Shown: positions 9,065 to 18,714, counted from the stretch's first letter. The stretch: 64,000 nt of DNA from Clostridia bacterium (GCA_017536685.1 JAFXGW010000022.1:1-64000), one strand, 5' to 3'. Made by a program: numbers and translations. Notes: generated by a model from the letters alone, not told the origin.

Positions 9065-9252
9065 TAAATAAACTATTTGTATATATAAATGAAGATTTCG
9101 TATTGAAAGTAATTCTAAATCCAAAAAATCTTTATAAATTTTGTTAGGGAATCTCATTTACCATGAGGGCGCTGACAAAATTTATTTAGATTTTTGTTTA
9201 GAATTAGCTTGAACAAGAAATCAAAATGAAATATATACAAATAGTTTATTTA
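9065..9252. repeat. 188-bp imperfect fold-back element
   Basis: The first 22 bases (TAAATAAACTATTTGTATAT onwards) are the exact complement of the last 22. Further in, GATTTC...GTAATTCTAAAT...AAATCT...ATAAATTTTGTTAG pairs with CTGACAAAATTTAT...AGATTT...TTTAGAATTAG...GAAATC. The centre is CTCAT-TTACC-ATGAG. The whole stretch is one long hairpin with no coding capacity. It lies between the S10 promoter and the terminator of the next gene. It resembles a MITE-like palindrome, although I see no clear target duplication. The rest of the gap, 9005-9064, is AT-rich with nothing recognisable. Confidence 0.75.
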
Positions 9253-9281
9253 AATAGAAAAAAAGAACTTTCCTATTTAAC

Positions 9282-9326
9282 AAAAAAATAAATGCAAACC
9301 GTAATTTCATAACAGTTTGCATTTAT
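9282..9326 (-). terminator. Rho-independent terminator of the 9346-10392 gene
   Basis: On the reverse strand, ATAAATGCAAAC (9326-9315) pairs with GTTTGCATTTAT (9299-9288) around a 15-nt loop and is followed by a run of T residues. A second, weaker hairpin (TTAAATAG / CTATTTAA) overlaps downstream. Confidence 0.8.
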
Positions 9327-9345
9327 GTATTATACAATAAAAATT

Positions 9346-10392
9346 TTATTCAGCTAATAATGAACATTCAATACCCGTTTTACCGGTTAATACTCCATTA
9401 TTATATTTTAACAAACTAACAGTAGGATCTCCTGTAGCATGAGGAATCTCAATAACAATCTCCATAATTCCATCATTATCTACATCTATTATTTCTACAT
9501 TATTTATAGTTAAATAGTATTCTGCATTAGCATCTTTTTTCCATTTACTCTTTTCTATAGAAGCTAAGTCAGCAACTTTAGATCCTTTGGAATCAATTAG
9601 AGTTATTTTTGAATACCCTGTCGCCTTATTTGCCAATACTAATATATATTCATCAGCACCATTACCATCTAAATCCACTATTAAAGTTTTTATAGAATCA
9701 TAATCAGAAACTTTAGGATTATTTTCTGACACAATAGTTGGTATAGTATTAACTACTTTTACATCTCTTGGAATAGCATTATATTCTTCTGATATAGCTA
9801 TTTTTCCAACACCATCAATCTTTACTAATCCATCATATAATTGACTAGAAAACACACCTAATTTTGATTCTTTAAAACTATAATTTTCATAGCTATAATA
9901 AGTAATTATATATTTTTCACTTTCATCTATTTTACTATCAATATATTTAAGTGCAGTTTCTCCCATTTTGCTTGTATCTAAAATTAAGCCATTATATAAA
10001 ACAACTAATGATTCATTCATCAATTTTTTTGTATTTTCGTCAGTCGTAGTTACTGCAGTTGTTCCTCCAGCTTCTGATATTGCAGAATCTATTATATTAG
10101 CAACTGTATCACTTTTTTGACTATCTCCATTATTTTCATCTTCTATTACATTCTCATATTCAGCTATATTCGAAACAATTTGATTATATTGTTTGTCATA
10201 ATCATCTTTTGCTGAATGTATTAAATAATAAGTTAATGCACCAGTTCCAATAACAAGTATAATAAATGCAGCTAAAACAAAATTACCAACAGTTCCTACT
10301 CTTATTTTCAAATTATCTTTTTCACTCTTATTAGCATTTTCTTTAAGTTCATTTTCATTAGTTTCTAAACTTTTTTTATCAAGTTCTTCCAT
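9346..10392 (-). CDS. Membrane-anchored protein with calcium-loop (FG-GAP/VCBS-like) repeats
   Basis: This 348-aa protein has a charged cytoplasmic head (about residues 1-30), one transmembrane helix (FVLAAFIILVIGTGALTYYLI, about 34-54), a coiled-coil-like linker and an extracellular domain. The C-terminal part has two acidic loops, DLDGNGADEY (about 245) and DVDNDGIMEI (about 305), typical of calcium-binding FG-GAP/VCBS or EF-hand-like loops. I do not recognise a specific family. An outward-facing sensor or adhesive role is only a guess. It appears monocistronic: it has its own candidate promoter (10418-10445), an AAAAGGAGATACTTATG start and its own terminator. Confidence 0.75.
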   Translation of the reverse strand: MEELDKKSLETNENELKENANKSEKDNLKIRVGTVGNFVLAAFIILVIGTGALTYYLIHSAKDDYDKQYNQIVSNIAEYENVIEDENNGDSQKSDTVANIIDSAISEAGGTTAVTTTDENTKKLMNESLVVLYNGLILDTSKMGETALKYIDSKIDESEKYIITYYSYENYSFKESKLGVFSSQLYDGLVKIDGVGKIAISEEYNAIPRDVKVVNTIPTIVSENNPKVSDYDSIKTLIVDLDGNGADEYILVLANKATGYSKITLIDSKGSKVADLASIEKSKWKKDANAEYYLTINNVEIIDVDNDGIMEIVIEIPHATGDPTVSLLKYNNGVLTGKTGIECSLLAE

Positions 10393-10417
10393 AAGTATCT
10401 CCTTTTATATTTCTATA

Positions 10418-10445
10418 ATTTTATCATACTTAATTAAATCTACAA
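10418..10445 (-). promoter_or_regulatory. Candidate sigma-A promoter for the 9346-10392 gene
   Basis: The reverse strand reads TTGTAG, 16 nt, TAAAAT, ending about 26 nt before the start codon. It is a weaker match than the S10 promoter. Confidence 0.45.
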
Positions 10446-10472
10446 TCATTTTCATCAAAAATTCAAAAATAT

Positions 10473-12758
10473 TTATAAAATTTTTGAACTATTTATATAT
10501 TCCACAATCCTTCCAATTTCACTTGCCATAGTATCTTGATATTTTGGTTCTTCATTATAAGTTTTTGTTGATAAATCATAACCATATTTATTTAAAAATC
10601 TATAAGTTTCAATTTCTATTATTTCTTGTTTTGATATCTTCTTATTATCTAATAATAAATTTTTTCCTTCTTTTTTCTCTATAATATTTTGAACTTTTGT
10701 TTCCAATACAATAAAGTTTTTTCTTAATTCATCAGCTAAAGTATTTAAAGCTGCTATATCGTCAAAAACTAATTCATCATCTTTATTATCTTTCACAAAC
10801 ATTTCTATTTCTGCCATTAATTCATGAATACTATAATTATAAGCCAAACTTAATTTTTTCGATAATGTTCTTCTTATAGCAAGTTGTCTAATTTCTATTT
10901 GTTCTATCATAAAGTCATCTAATTTATTTTGTCCAGTAAAAAAGCCCCAAAATCTGCTAAGTGCTCCTTTTTCTTCTATTATTTCTAAGTCATCTTTTAA
11001 TTTTTTTAATTCTGCTTCTCCTCTTATAGAACGAATTTTTTCAGCTATTCCTCTCTTTAATTCATTTTCTTCAATAATAGCCATTTCATCAAATCTGGTT
11101 GCTTTACTATTTCTAGCTGCAATCTTAGGATTATTTAAATAATTAAATAAAGTATTAATTTGTATGTTTTTATTTGATATTTCTTTTAATTTTTCTTCTA
11201 TATTTTCAGCTACTTCTTTTTCACAAATTATATCAACTTTAGAAGCAACATTTTTCAATAGTTCAAGTAAACTTTCTGAAACTTTTCTCATTTCAAAAGC
11301 GTTATTTAATGCGCTATAAACAGCACCCATATTCCCTGCTATTTTAGCATGATTTTGTTGTTTGGTTATTAAATCTTTTATATCTGCTAACAAATTTTCA
11401 GCCGCAGTTATATTATCTTTGCACTCTTGTTTTACCTTTAAAACTAATTCATTTTCGTTGCTCTGCTCTTTATCATCGTCTAAAATAGTTTCTTTTACTA
11501 TGTTTATAACTTTTGTTTCTTCAAAATTAGTTATTGTTTTTTCATCTTCTTGCATTTCTTCAATTATTTCATTTGAAATTAACTCAACTTCATCATTGTG
11601 AGTTTTAAGTATATTTGAATCATTTAAATTTTCATTTTTTTCAAATTCTTGTTTTTCTATATCATTAGTATTTTCATTACAGTAATTTATTGATTGTTTT
11701 TCTTTAACATCACAACATTTATTTTCGACTTCTTGTGGGATATAACCATCAGAAATGAAATTCATCCCTTCTTTTTCTTCTTCAGGAATAATCTCTTCAA
11801 ATCTTTTTTCAATCTCTTTACATTCTGCAATCATATATACTGCAATGTTTCTTTTCCACATATTAACAAAATTAATATTTTCTTTTCTTACTTCAAACAA
11901 ACTTGTAGATATTTTTTTCAATTCTTTCAGCTCATGTGTTATTCTTTCAACATCATCATAATCAATATAATCTTTTTCGTCTGATTCTTCTTTTTCTTCA
12001 ATTTCATTTTCATATTTACTTAATAACTGTTCTAATTTACGAATATTTTCAAAATTAGTTACATTTTCTTTTTCTAGTTCAATACATTCAACAATTTTCT
12101 TTTTTATATAATATGCATTTTCTAAAATGTATTGGTATAAACCGTTTCTTTCTCTTTCACTCAATTCATCTAAAAATTGTTTTTCAAGTTCTACATTATA
12201 TACTTTTGAAATTTTTACACTTTTATCTATTTGTAGTTCCTTATCTTCTGATATAAATTTTATTTTTGTAAATGGTGATACTATAATTTCATTCTTATAT
12301 TTTTTTTCTTTTAATATATCTTTAAGAATTATATAGGGAATATTTGAATCTAAAACAATATTCATACAAGCTGGTCTATTCCATATTGAAGAATACACAT
12401 TTATAGCTTCATCTTGATTTTCAGTTGTAGACAACATTCTATCTATAAATAACTCACTTTTCATTCTTTCTATTTCAGATAAATTTGTCCCTCTATAAAT
12501 TGTTTTTAGATTATTGTTTTTTTGGGCATGATAATACTTTAAAATTAATGAATAAATTAATTTTATACATTTTAAATATTCAATTACAGCTCCTCTATCA
12601 TAAATAATAGAAACCACTTTATTTTCTACTTCAGAACTTAGCAAAGCTATATCTGTTTCAGCATCACTAACAAGCATTTGATTTATAGCTTCATAATTTT
12701 TTTCTTTATAAATTTTTAGTGCTTCTATTTCTTCATCTGTAATATTAAAATCTATCAT
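10473..12758 (-). CDS. Large cytoplasmic protein with ADP-ribosyltransferase-like domain
   Basis: The protein is 761 aa. I place the start at 12758 because GAGGTGAT lies 5 nt upstream; an in-frame GTG at 12782 would lie before that site. There is no signal peptide or membrane segment. Residues about 85-175 follow the R-S-E layout of the ADP-ribosyltransferase exotoxin fold: IYRG (R89), LSTT (S110) and KNEIIVSPFTKIKF (E157). The residue two before the catalytic Glu is Lys, not the Glu or Gln of arginine-modifying toxins. The remaining 580 residues are acidic and helical with several coiled coils, and I do not recognise them. The gene stands alone, so no immunity partner or hydrolase is evident. 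A wholly different function is possible if the motif match is accidental. Confidence 0.6.
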   Translation of the reverse strand: MIDFNITDEEIEALKIYKEKNYEAINQMLVSDAETDIALLSSEVENKVVSIIYDRGAVIEYLKCIKLIYSLILKYYHAQKNNNLKTIYRGTNLSEIERMKSELFIDRMLSTTENQDEAINVYSSIWNRPACMNIVLDSNIPYIILKDILKEKKYKNEIIVSPFTKIKFISEDKELQIDKSVKISKVYNVELEKQFLDELSERERNGLYQYILENAYYIKKKIVECIELEKENVTNFENIRKLEQLLSKYENEIEEKEESDEKDYIDYDDVERITHELKELKKISTSLFEVRKENINFVNMWKRNIAVYMIAECKEIEKRFEEIIPEEEKEGMNFISDGYIPQEVENKCCDVKEKQSINYCNENTNDIEKQEFEKNENLNDSNILKTHNDEVELISNEIIEEMQEDEKTITNFEETKVINIVKETILDDDKEQSNENELVLKVKQECKDNITAAENLLADIKDLITKQQNHAKIAGNMGAVYSALNNAFEMRKVSESLLELLKNVASKVDIICEKEVAENIEEKLKEISNKNIQINTLFNYLNNPKIAARNSKATRFDEMAIIEENELKRGIAEKIRSIRGEAELKKLKDDLEIIEEKGALSRFWGFFTGQNKLDDFMIEQIEIRQLAIRRTLSKKLSLAYNYSIHELMAEIEMFVKDNKDDELVFDDIAALNTLADELRKNFIVLETKVQNIIEKKEGKNLLLDNKKISKQEIIEIETYRFLNKYGYDLSTKTYNEEPKYQDTMASEIGRIVEYINSSKIL

Positions 12759-12788
12759 TTGTATCACCTCATATTTTTTCACATTATA

Positions 12789-12817
12789 ATTCTATCATTT
12801 ATATATTTTTTTATCAA
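12789..12817 (-). promoter_or_regulatory. Candidate sigma-A promoter for the ART-like gene
   Basis: The reverse strand has TTGATA (12817-12812), a 17-nt spacer and TAGAAT (12794-12789), about 30 nt ahead of the ATG at 12758. The remaining gap to 12966 shows nothing else recognisable. Confidence 0.55.
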
Positions 12818-12966
12818 TATTTTCTATCCCATTTTTTATAAATTTATTAGTTATTTGATGTAAAAAAATAACAATATTTCTAATTAGATTTTACATTTGA
12901 AATTTATAATAAATAAAGTCATTATAAAAGATTTCAGTTTCATTCGGCAATTATAATTATGGTAAC

Positions 12967-13007
12967 AAAAAAGACTTTAAATATATAATATATTCAAAGT
13001 CTTTTTT
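12967..13007 (-). terminator. Terminator of the ftsEX-ctp operon
   Basis: AAAAAAGACTTT (reverse strand, 13007-12996) pairs with AAAGTCTTTTTT (12978-12967). It directly follows the protease gene that ends at 13022. Confidence 0.8.
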
Positions 13008-13021
13008 GAAATTTAATTTTA

Positions 13022-14239
13022 TTATTTAAGTAACTCTATAGCTTTATTTAATTGTGTATCAATCTTATTTTCAATATCTAATTCAATATCATAATTTGGT
13101 TCTACTCCTATTTTATTTATTTTATTTTCTTTAGGAGTAAAATACTCACTTACAGTAAGTTTTAATACACTTCCATCATTCAGTTCTAAAATACTTTGTA
13201 TTACACCTTTACCATAACTTTTTTTCCCAACAACTTCTGCTTTATTATTTTCTTTTAAAGCTGCAACTAAAATTTCTGAAGCACTTGCTGAATATTCATT
13301 AATCAAAACAACAATTTTACCTTCAACAATTGGATCTTTCTTTGATTTACTATATTCTTTATTACCTTTTGCGTCTACAGTTACTAATTCTACATTTCCT
13401 TTTGGCAATATCATATCTGCAATTTCCAAGCATTCTACAACTAAACCACCTGTATTGTTTCTTAGATCAATTATAATATTTTTAGCACCTTTATTTTTTA
13501 ATTCTAAGTATGCATTCTTGAATTCATCAGCACAACCTTCATCAAAAGTCATAAGCGAAATGTATCCAATATTATCTTCTAACATTTCTGATTCAACATG
13601 ATATACTTTTATAGCTTTTCTTTCAATTTCAAAATCAACATATTCGTTTTCTCTAACAACCGTTATTTTTACTTTGGTGCCTTCTTCACCTTTAATTTTT
13701 GAAGAAACTATATCAGAATCTATTCCTATCATATTTTCTTCATTTACATATACAATTATATCGCCAGCTTTAACTCCCGCCTCTTCTGCTGGTGAGCCTT
13801 TTATCGGTTCTAAAACTTCAACATTTCCATCTTTATTAACTCTCATGTAAATTCCAATACCAACATAATTTCCAAGAGCAGCAGCTTTGTAATCATTCCA
13901 TTCTTTTGCTGTCATGTATTCAGAATATTCATCATCCAAACCATTTATATAGCCTCGTATAGTTTCATCCATTATTTTTTGTTCATCAATTTCACCTATA
14001 TAAAGCTCATCAATTACATCTCTAAAATTCTTTAATGTATCTCCTATTACATCAATATTCTTTTCAGGATCTTGGGCAACTTCTGCTTTATCTAATTTTG
14101 ATTGCCCATAATAAAATAATGTAAATTCAGAAGCAATCACTGCTGAAAATATTGCTACAAAAATTGTTATTAATACACATTTTATTTTTAAACTTTTGTT
14201 TTCTTTTATTAATTCTTCCTCAATTTTGTCATCTTCCAT
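13022..14239 (-). CDS. C-terminal processing peptidase, S41 family, with PDZ domain
   Basis: This 405-aa protein has an N-terminal membrane anchor (about 20-42) and a PDZ domain (YVGIGIYMRVNKDGNVEVLEPIKGSPAEEAGVKAGDIIVYV, about 130-210). The S41 catalytic domain carries the Ser-Lys dyad: the Ser in EYSASASEI (about 318) and the Lys in GKKSYGKGVIQ (about 343). Such proteases act outside the membrane and trim or activate envelope proteins. As the last gene after two M23 peptidases and ftsEX, it is plausibly a regulator of wall-hydrolase activity, as CtpA-type proteases are in other bacteria. That link is inference from gene order. Confidence 0.92.
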   Translation of the reverse strand: MEDDKIEEELIKENKSLKIKCVLITIFVAIFSAVIASEFTLFYYGQSKLDKAEVAQDPEKNIDVIGDTLKNFRDVIDELYIGEIDEQKIMDETIRGYINGLDDEYSEYMTAKEWNDYKAAALGNYVGIGIYMRVNKDGNVEVLEPIKGSPAEEAGVKAGDIIVYVNEENMIGIDSDIVSSKIKGEEGTKVKITVVRENEYVDFEIERKAIKVYHVESEMLEDNIGYISLMTFDEGCADEFKNAYLELKNKGAKNIIIDLRNNTGGLVVECLEIADMILPKGNVELVTVDAKGNKEYSKSKKDPIVEGKIVVLINEYSASASEILVAALKENNKAEVVGKKSYGKGVIQSILELNDGSVLKLTVSEYFTPKENKINKIGVEPNYDIELDIENKIDTQLNKAIELLK

Positions 14240-14277
14240 GTAACTTTCTTCTAATTAGTAAAAACTAATCTCCTTTC

Positions 14278-15453
14278 TTATGGTAAATATGGTGTAGGGT
14301 TCACTGGACTACCACCAATACGAACTTCAAAATGTAAATGTGGTCCTGTCGAATTTCCAGTAGAACCAACTTGACCTATTACTTGCCCTTGAGATACTTT
14401 TTGATTAGGAACTACAGTCCTTGAACCAGAAAGCATATGTGCATATAATGTCATAGTTCCATCATGATGATTTATTACAACATACTCACCATAACTTCTA
14501 TATTTACCTTTTGAGTTTTTTAATGCAGTTGATGTTACTACAGTGCCAGATTTTACAGCAACAATTGGAGTTCCTGGGCTACATGCAAAGTCAACTCCAG
14601 TATGTCCTTTATAACCATAATATCCAGTTGTTATATTTCTTTTTGATTTACCATTTATCGGGCATATGTAACCAGCAGCACTTGGTGCAACCACTTCTCC
14701 AGAATAATTAGAAGCAATTTTTGCAAGTTCTGCCTGAATTCTTCTTTTATCTTCTTCAAATTCTTCAAGTTGAGCTTGTAATTCAGCTTCTTCCGCAGTT
14801 AAATTACTTACTACATTTTTCTTTTGACTAACAGACTTTGACAAACTTTGTTTTTTTTCTGCTATTGAAGCTGTAGTGTTTTCAATTTCAGTTTTAGCTG
14901 AATCTAAATATTCTTTTTCAGCTTCAAGTTGCTTTCTAGTGTTTTCAATAGATGCTAATAATTCTTCATCAGCATCAGCCATTTGTTCTATTAAATAATA
15001 ATTTGATATAAAATCACTTAAGTCCTCTGAAGCTAAAAGCATATCTAAATATGTTGTTTCTCCTGCTTCATATAATGCAACTAATCTTTGTTCTAACAAA
15101 TCTTTTTGCGTATCGTATTTTTCTTGTTGTTCTTGTATATTATTTGTTTTTTCAGTTATTTGAGCATTTACATCTTCTAATTGTTTTTGCAATTTTAAAA
15201 TATCATTTTCATACCCTGAAATCTCTGAATTCAAAGAATTAATTTGATTTAATGCATTAGTCATTTGTTTTTTTACACCAGCTATTTCTGTATTTGTTTG
15301 CTCTATTTTAGCATCTATATCACTTTGTTGATCTCTTAATTCAGATGTTGTAGCAGCATAAGAAAAACCAATACTACTCACAAGAATCATTAATATTAAC
15401 CCACTAATACATATTATTCGTTTGTTCATCTTAATATTCATACCTTTTTTCAT
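14278..15453 (-). CDS. Coiled-coil M23 peptidoglycan endopeptidase (EnvC-like), second copy
   Basis: This 391-aa protein has an N-terminal hydrophobic export signal, a long coiled coil (about 35-255) and a C-terminal lysostaphin-type M23 domain. The zinc ligands are visible: GHTGVDF (H...D) at about 290 and GPHLHFEV (HxH) at about 370. The coiled coil with an LVALYEAGETTYLDMLLAS segment is typical of FtsEX-activated hydrolase partners such as EnvC and PcsB. It shares its domain plan and most motifs with the neighbour at 15519-16997, so the pair looks like a tandem duplication. The first ATG (15453) has a rather distant AGGAG; M5 or M9 are possible alternatives. Confidence 0.92.
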   Translation of the reverse strand: MKKGMNIKMNKRIICISGLILMILVSSIGFSYAATTSELRDQQSDIDAKIEQTNTEIAGVKKQMTNALNQINSLNSEISGYENDILKLQKQLEDVNAQITEKTNNIQEQQEKYDTQKDLLEQRLVALYEAGETTYLDMLLASEDLSDFISNYYLIEQMADADEELLASIENTRKQLEAEKEYLDSAKTEIENTTASIAEKKQSLSKSVSQKKNVVSNLTAEEAELQAQLEEFEEDKRRIQAELAKIASNYSGEVVAPSAAGYICPINGKSKRNITTGYYGYKGHTGVDFACSPGTPIVAVKSGTVVTSTALKNSKGKYRSYGEYVVINHHDGTMTLYAHMLSGSRTVVPNQKVSQGQVIGQVGSTGNSTGPHLHFEVRIGGSPVNPTPYLP

Positions 15454-15518
15454 GTTAATTTAATAACACATCTCCTTTTAAATATTATCTTCTGCATCAA
15501 TTTCATTTTGTTTCTAAT

Positions 15519-16997
15519 TTATTCATCTTGTAATTCTTCTCTTAGTATCTCTTGACTTTCATCATCATTTATATTCTCATTAGTGTCAACTTCAACTTTT
15601 ACTTCGTCTTTAGTCTCTACAATCACATTCTCATTTTTTTGTGCTTTTACTTCACTAGAATATGAGGTTATATAATCTAGTGGTTCCACATATTCTCCAT
15701 TTATTCTCACTTCAAAATGAGCATGTGGTCCTGTTGAATATCCTGTTGAACCCACTTTTAAAACAGGATGCCCTTGATAAATAGTTTCACCAACACTAAC
15801 CAATATTTCATCTCCATGAGCATATAATGTAGTAATTCCACCACCATGATCTATAATAACCATATTTCCATATGCAGTATTCCATCCTGCATATGTTACA
15901 ATACCATCATTTGCTGCAATAAATTGAGCACCTCTTGGAGCTCCAACATCAACTCCAGTATGAAGTTTAAATACTCCAGTTATTGGATGAGTTCTCATAC
16001 CAAAACGTGAAGTGATTCTTGTATACCCTGGAACAGGCCAAGCCATTGCACCACCAACATATTCTTCACCAACATTCGCTAATGCTAATAATCTAATTTC
16101 AGTTTCTATTTCAGCAATTTGATTTTGATATTCTTCAATTTTTTGATGTAATAATAATTCCTCTTCTGTTAATTTTTTTAATCTACTATTTTTTATAATT
16201 CCCATATTTTCAAGAGCAATAGCATTTTTTTCTCTTGTTTCTCTTGACGCTATAAGAATTAATTTTTTTGTATCTAAAGTTTCTTTTAACTTTTTATTAT
16301 ATATTCTTTCAGCTTCAACTGTTTCCAACAGTTCAGTATCCGCCTTAGCAATTTCTTCTATTAAAAAATAATTTGATAAAAATTCACTTATTGATTTAGA
16401 ATTAAAGAGTAAATCTAAATAACTCATATCACCAGTTTCATACATTGCAACTAATCTTGTTTCTAAAAGCTCTTTCTGTTTTTCATATCTTTTATTTGAT
16501 TCTTCTAGTTCATACTCTGCTTTTGCAATATATTTTAGTAAATCATCCTCTTGAGCTGCTAATGTTTGAATTTCAATTTCTTTGTCAATTATTTGTTGAT
16601 TTATTTCAGCAATTTCTGCAACAGTAGCTGTTAATTCACTTTCAATAAATTGAATTTGTGTATTAGAAGATTCTATATCACTTTCCAAATTACTTTTTTC
16701 AATTTGCAAATCATCTAAATTCTTTTCTTCTTCAGATTGCTCTTCTCCAACAATTTCTTCTAAATTTTCAATTCCACCAAATTCTTGTTGTTCTAGATCT
16801 TCTACATCTTGGTCTGATTGTTCAAAATTATTTTCAAACTCTTCTTCTGAATCTAAAACTTCAAATTTTTGTAAAAGTTCTTGATTCTCTTGAAACTCTT
16901 CACTATCATCTGATGTAGCATATATATTTATTCTCAAATTGAATAATAAACAAAATATTACTAAAATTATTAAATTAACTTTAATAAATTTTTTCAT
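15519..16997 (-). CDS. Coiled-coil M23 peptidoglycan endopeptidase (EnvC-like), FtsX-adjacent
   Basis: This 492-aa protein has an N-terminal signal or anchor, then a very acidic Glu-rich stretch (about 30-95) missing from its neighbour. A long coiled coil follows, then an M23 domain with LHTGVDVG (about 345) and GPHAHFEVRI (about 430). An acidic tail follows the catalytic domain. The gene begins 8 nt after ftsX, the place where the FtsEX-controlled hydrolase is found in many Gram-positive bacteria. Direct activation by FtsEX is inferred from family knowledge and position. Confidence 0.92.
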   Translation of the reverse strand: MKKFIKVNLIILVIFCLLFNLRINIYATSDDSEEFQENQELLQKFEVLDSEEEFENNFEQSDQDVEDLEQQEFGGIENLEEIVGEEQSEEEKNLDDLQIEKSNLESDIESSNTQIQFIESELTATVAEIAEINQQIIDKEIEIQTLAAQEDDLLKYIAKAEYELEESNKRYEKQKELLETRLVAMYETGDMSYLDLLFNSKSISEFLSNYFLIEEIAKADTELLETVEAERIYNKKLKETLDTKKLILIASRETREKNAIALENMGIIKNSRLKKLTEEELLLHQKIEEYQNQIAEIETEIRLLALANVGEEYVGGAMAWPVPGYTRITSRFGMRTHPITGVFKLHTGVDVGAPRGAQFIAANDGIVTYAGWNTAYGNMVIIDHGGGITTLYAHGDEILVSVGETIYQGHPVLKVGSTGYSTGPHAHFEVRINGEYVEPLDYITSYSSEVKAQKNENVIVETKDEVKVEVDTNENINDDESQEILREELQDE

Positions 16998-17005
16998 TAT
17001 TTTAT

Positions 17006-17980
17006 TTATACCTCCAAGTATTTTTTCATTGACATTGCACTACCTAATATACCAATCCCAATACCTAATAAAGCATACACTATTGATATAGTTTTAGCTA
17101 TTTCTGAAAAGCTAAGTAAAGTAATACTCATTTTTTGTAATACTTTAGAAGCTTCAATATTTTGAATTACAACATCATATAATAATCCAATTATTAATAA
17201 TGTAATAATTGCAGCAATTATTCCTATAATTATACCTTCAACAATAAATGGCCATCTTATAAAGCTATTTGTTGCTCCAACATATTTCATAATCGAAATT
17301 TCTTTTCTTCTTGCATGAACAGTTAATCTTATTGTATTAGATATAATCATAATAGATACAAAAAGTAATACTATAAATATAACCCCAATTGCCATTCTTA
17401 TACCACTAACAATCGTAATTAAAGTTTTTATTGTATTATCACTACTTGTTATATTTTTAATAATAGAATCATGAATTGTTGATTCTTCAATTTCTAAATC
17501 AACTTCTTCAGCTCTATTTTCTGTAGCAATTTTTGCTCCAATTCTTTCTATCTCTGTTTGAATTTCATCCAACCTATTCAAATCTGTTAATGTTACAACA
17601 AATGATGCAGGAAAAATATTATTTTCACCTTCAAAACCAGCCATAAGTTCTTGTTTGTTTTTAAAACGTGATTTCATATCTTCCAACGCTTCTTGTTTAT
17701 TTTTAAATACAACTGTATTTACACCGTTTAAAGCTTTTATTTCAGTTTCTAATTTTATTTTTTGTTCTTCTGTTGTCTCATCCCAAATAAAAACATTCAT
17801 CCCTTGTTTCATTTGAACTTGCTCTAGCATATAATTAACATTTACACCAATTGCAAAGAACAGTCCAAATAGAAACATCATACAAACCATAGTTATAATT
17901 GATGTAATTGTTGATTTTTTATTTTTAAATATATTACTAAAACCTTCACCGATTAAATATGTTAATCCATTATATTTCAC
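17006..17980 (-). CDS. ftsX: Cell division ABC transporter permease FtsX
   Basis: This protein of about 324 aa has the FtsX plan: one N-terminal membrane helix (TSIITMVCMMFLFGLFFAIGV), an extracellular loop domain of about 130 residues, then three C-terminal helices and the MKYVGATNSFIRWPFIVEG coupling segment. An ATG at 18004 is in frame, but the AGGTGGG site precedes a GTG at 17980 that gives a family-like start (M)KYNGLTYLIGEGFSN. I prefer 17980, which overlaps ftsE by 11 nt. FtsX passes ATPase signals from FtsE to wall hydrolases outside. Confidence 0.93.
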   Translation of the reverse strand: MKYNGLTYLIGEGFSNIFKNKKSTITSIITMVCMMFLFGLFFAIGVNVNYMLEQVQMKQGMNVFIWDETTEEQKIKLETEIKALNGVNTVVFKNKQEALEDMKSRFKNKQELMAGFEGENNIFPASFVVTLTDLNRLDEIQTEIERIGAKIATENRAEEVDLEIEESTIHDSIIKNITSSDNTIKTLITIVSGIRMAIGVIFIVLLFVSIMIISNTIRLTVHARRKEISIMKYVGATNSFIRWPFIVEGIIIGIIAAIITLLIIGLLYDVVIQNIEASKVLQKMSITLLSFSEIAKTISIVYALLGIGIGILGSAMSMKKYLEV

Positions 17981-18656
17981 TATTATACCCACCTTTTTTA
18001 TCATCTCTTACGATTACACCTTTTTCAATTTGTATAACCCTTTTTTTCATAGCATCTACTATATCTTTTGCGTGAGTAGCCATTACAACTGTAGTTCCTC
18101 TAGCATTAATATCATTTAACAAATGCATTATATCCCAAGCTGTTTCTGGATCTAAGTTTCCAGTAGGCTCGTCTGCTATTATCATTGATGGATTATTTAC
18201 TAGAGCTCTTGCTAAAGCCACTCTTTGTTGCTCACCACCAGATAATTCATTTGGATAACATTTTGCTTTATTGCTCAATCCAACTAAAGAAAGAACCATT
18301 GGAACTTGTCTTCTTATATGTTTTGGTGATGCTTTAACAATATACATTGCAAAAGCAACATTTTCATAAACAGTTTTGTCTGGAAGAAGTCTAAAATCTT
18401 GAAAAACCACTCCCATACTTCTACGTAAAAAAGGAACTCTTTTTGGTTTTAAAAAAGTAATATCTTTTCCGTTAATAACAATATTACCTTTTGTAGCTTC
18501 TTCTTCTTTTAAGATTAATTTTATTAATGTTGATTTTCCAGATCCAGAAGCACCAACTAAAAACGCAAACTCTCCTTTATCTATTGTAAAAGTCGCATTA
18601 TGTACAGCTTCTGTACCAGTATCATATATTTTACTTACATTTTTAAACTCTATCAT
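17970..18656 (-). CDS. ftsE: Cell division ABC transporter ATPase FtsE
   Basis: This 228-aa ATPase has Walker A GASGSGKST (about 36-44), the ABC signature LSGGEQQRVALARAL (about 138) and Walker B MIIADEPTG (about 160). It starts MIEFKNVSKIYDTGTEAVHNA as FtsE proteins do. It works with FtsX at the septum to control peptidoglycan hydrolases. It is the first gene of the operon, behind the promoter at 18715-18743. Confidence 0.96.
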   Translation of the reverse strand: MIEFKNVSKIYDTGTEAVHNATFTIDKGEFAFLVGASGSGKSTLIKLILKEEEATKGNIVINGKDITFLKPKRVPFLRRSMGVVFQDFRLLPDKTVYENVAFAMYIVKASPKHIRRQVPMVLSLVGLSNKAKCYPNELSGGEQQRVALARALVNNPSMIIADEPTGNLDPETAWDIMHLLNDINARGTTVVMATHAKDIVDAMKKRVIQIEKGVIVRDDKKGGYNSEI

Positions 18657-18714
18657 TAAATATTTTGCACCCTTCCTTTTTCGCTATTTCCCCAATTTAA
18701 TTTTATACTTAAAT

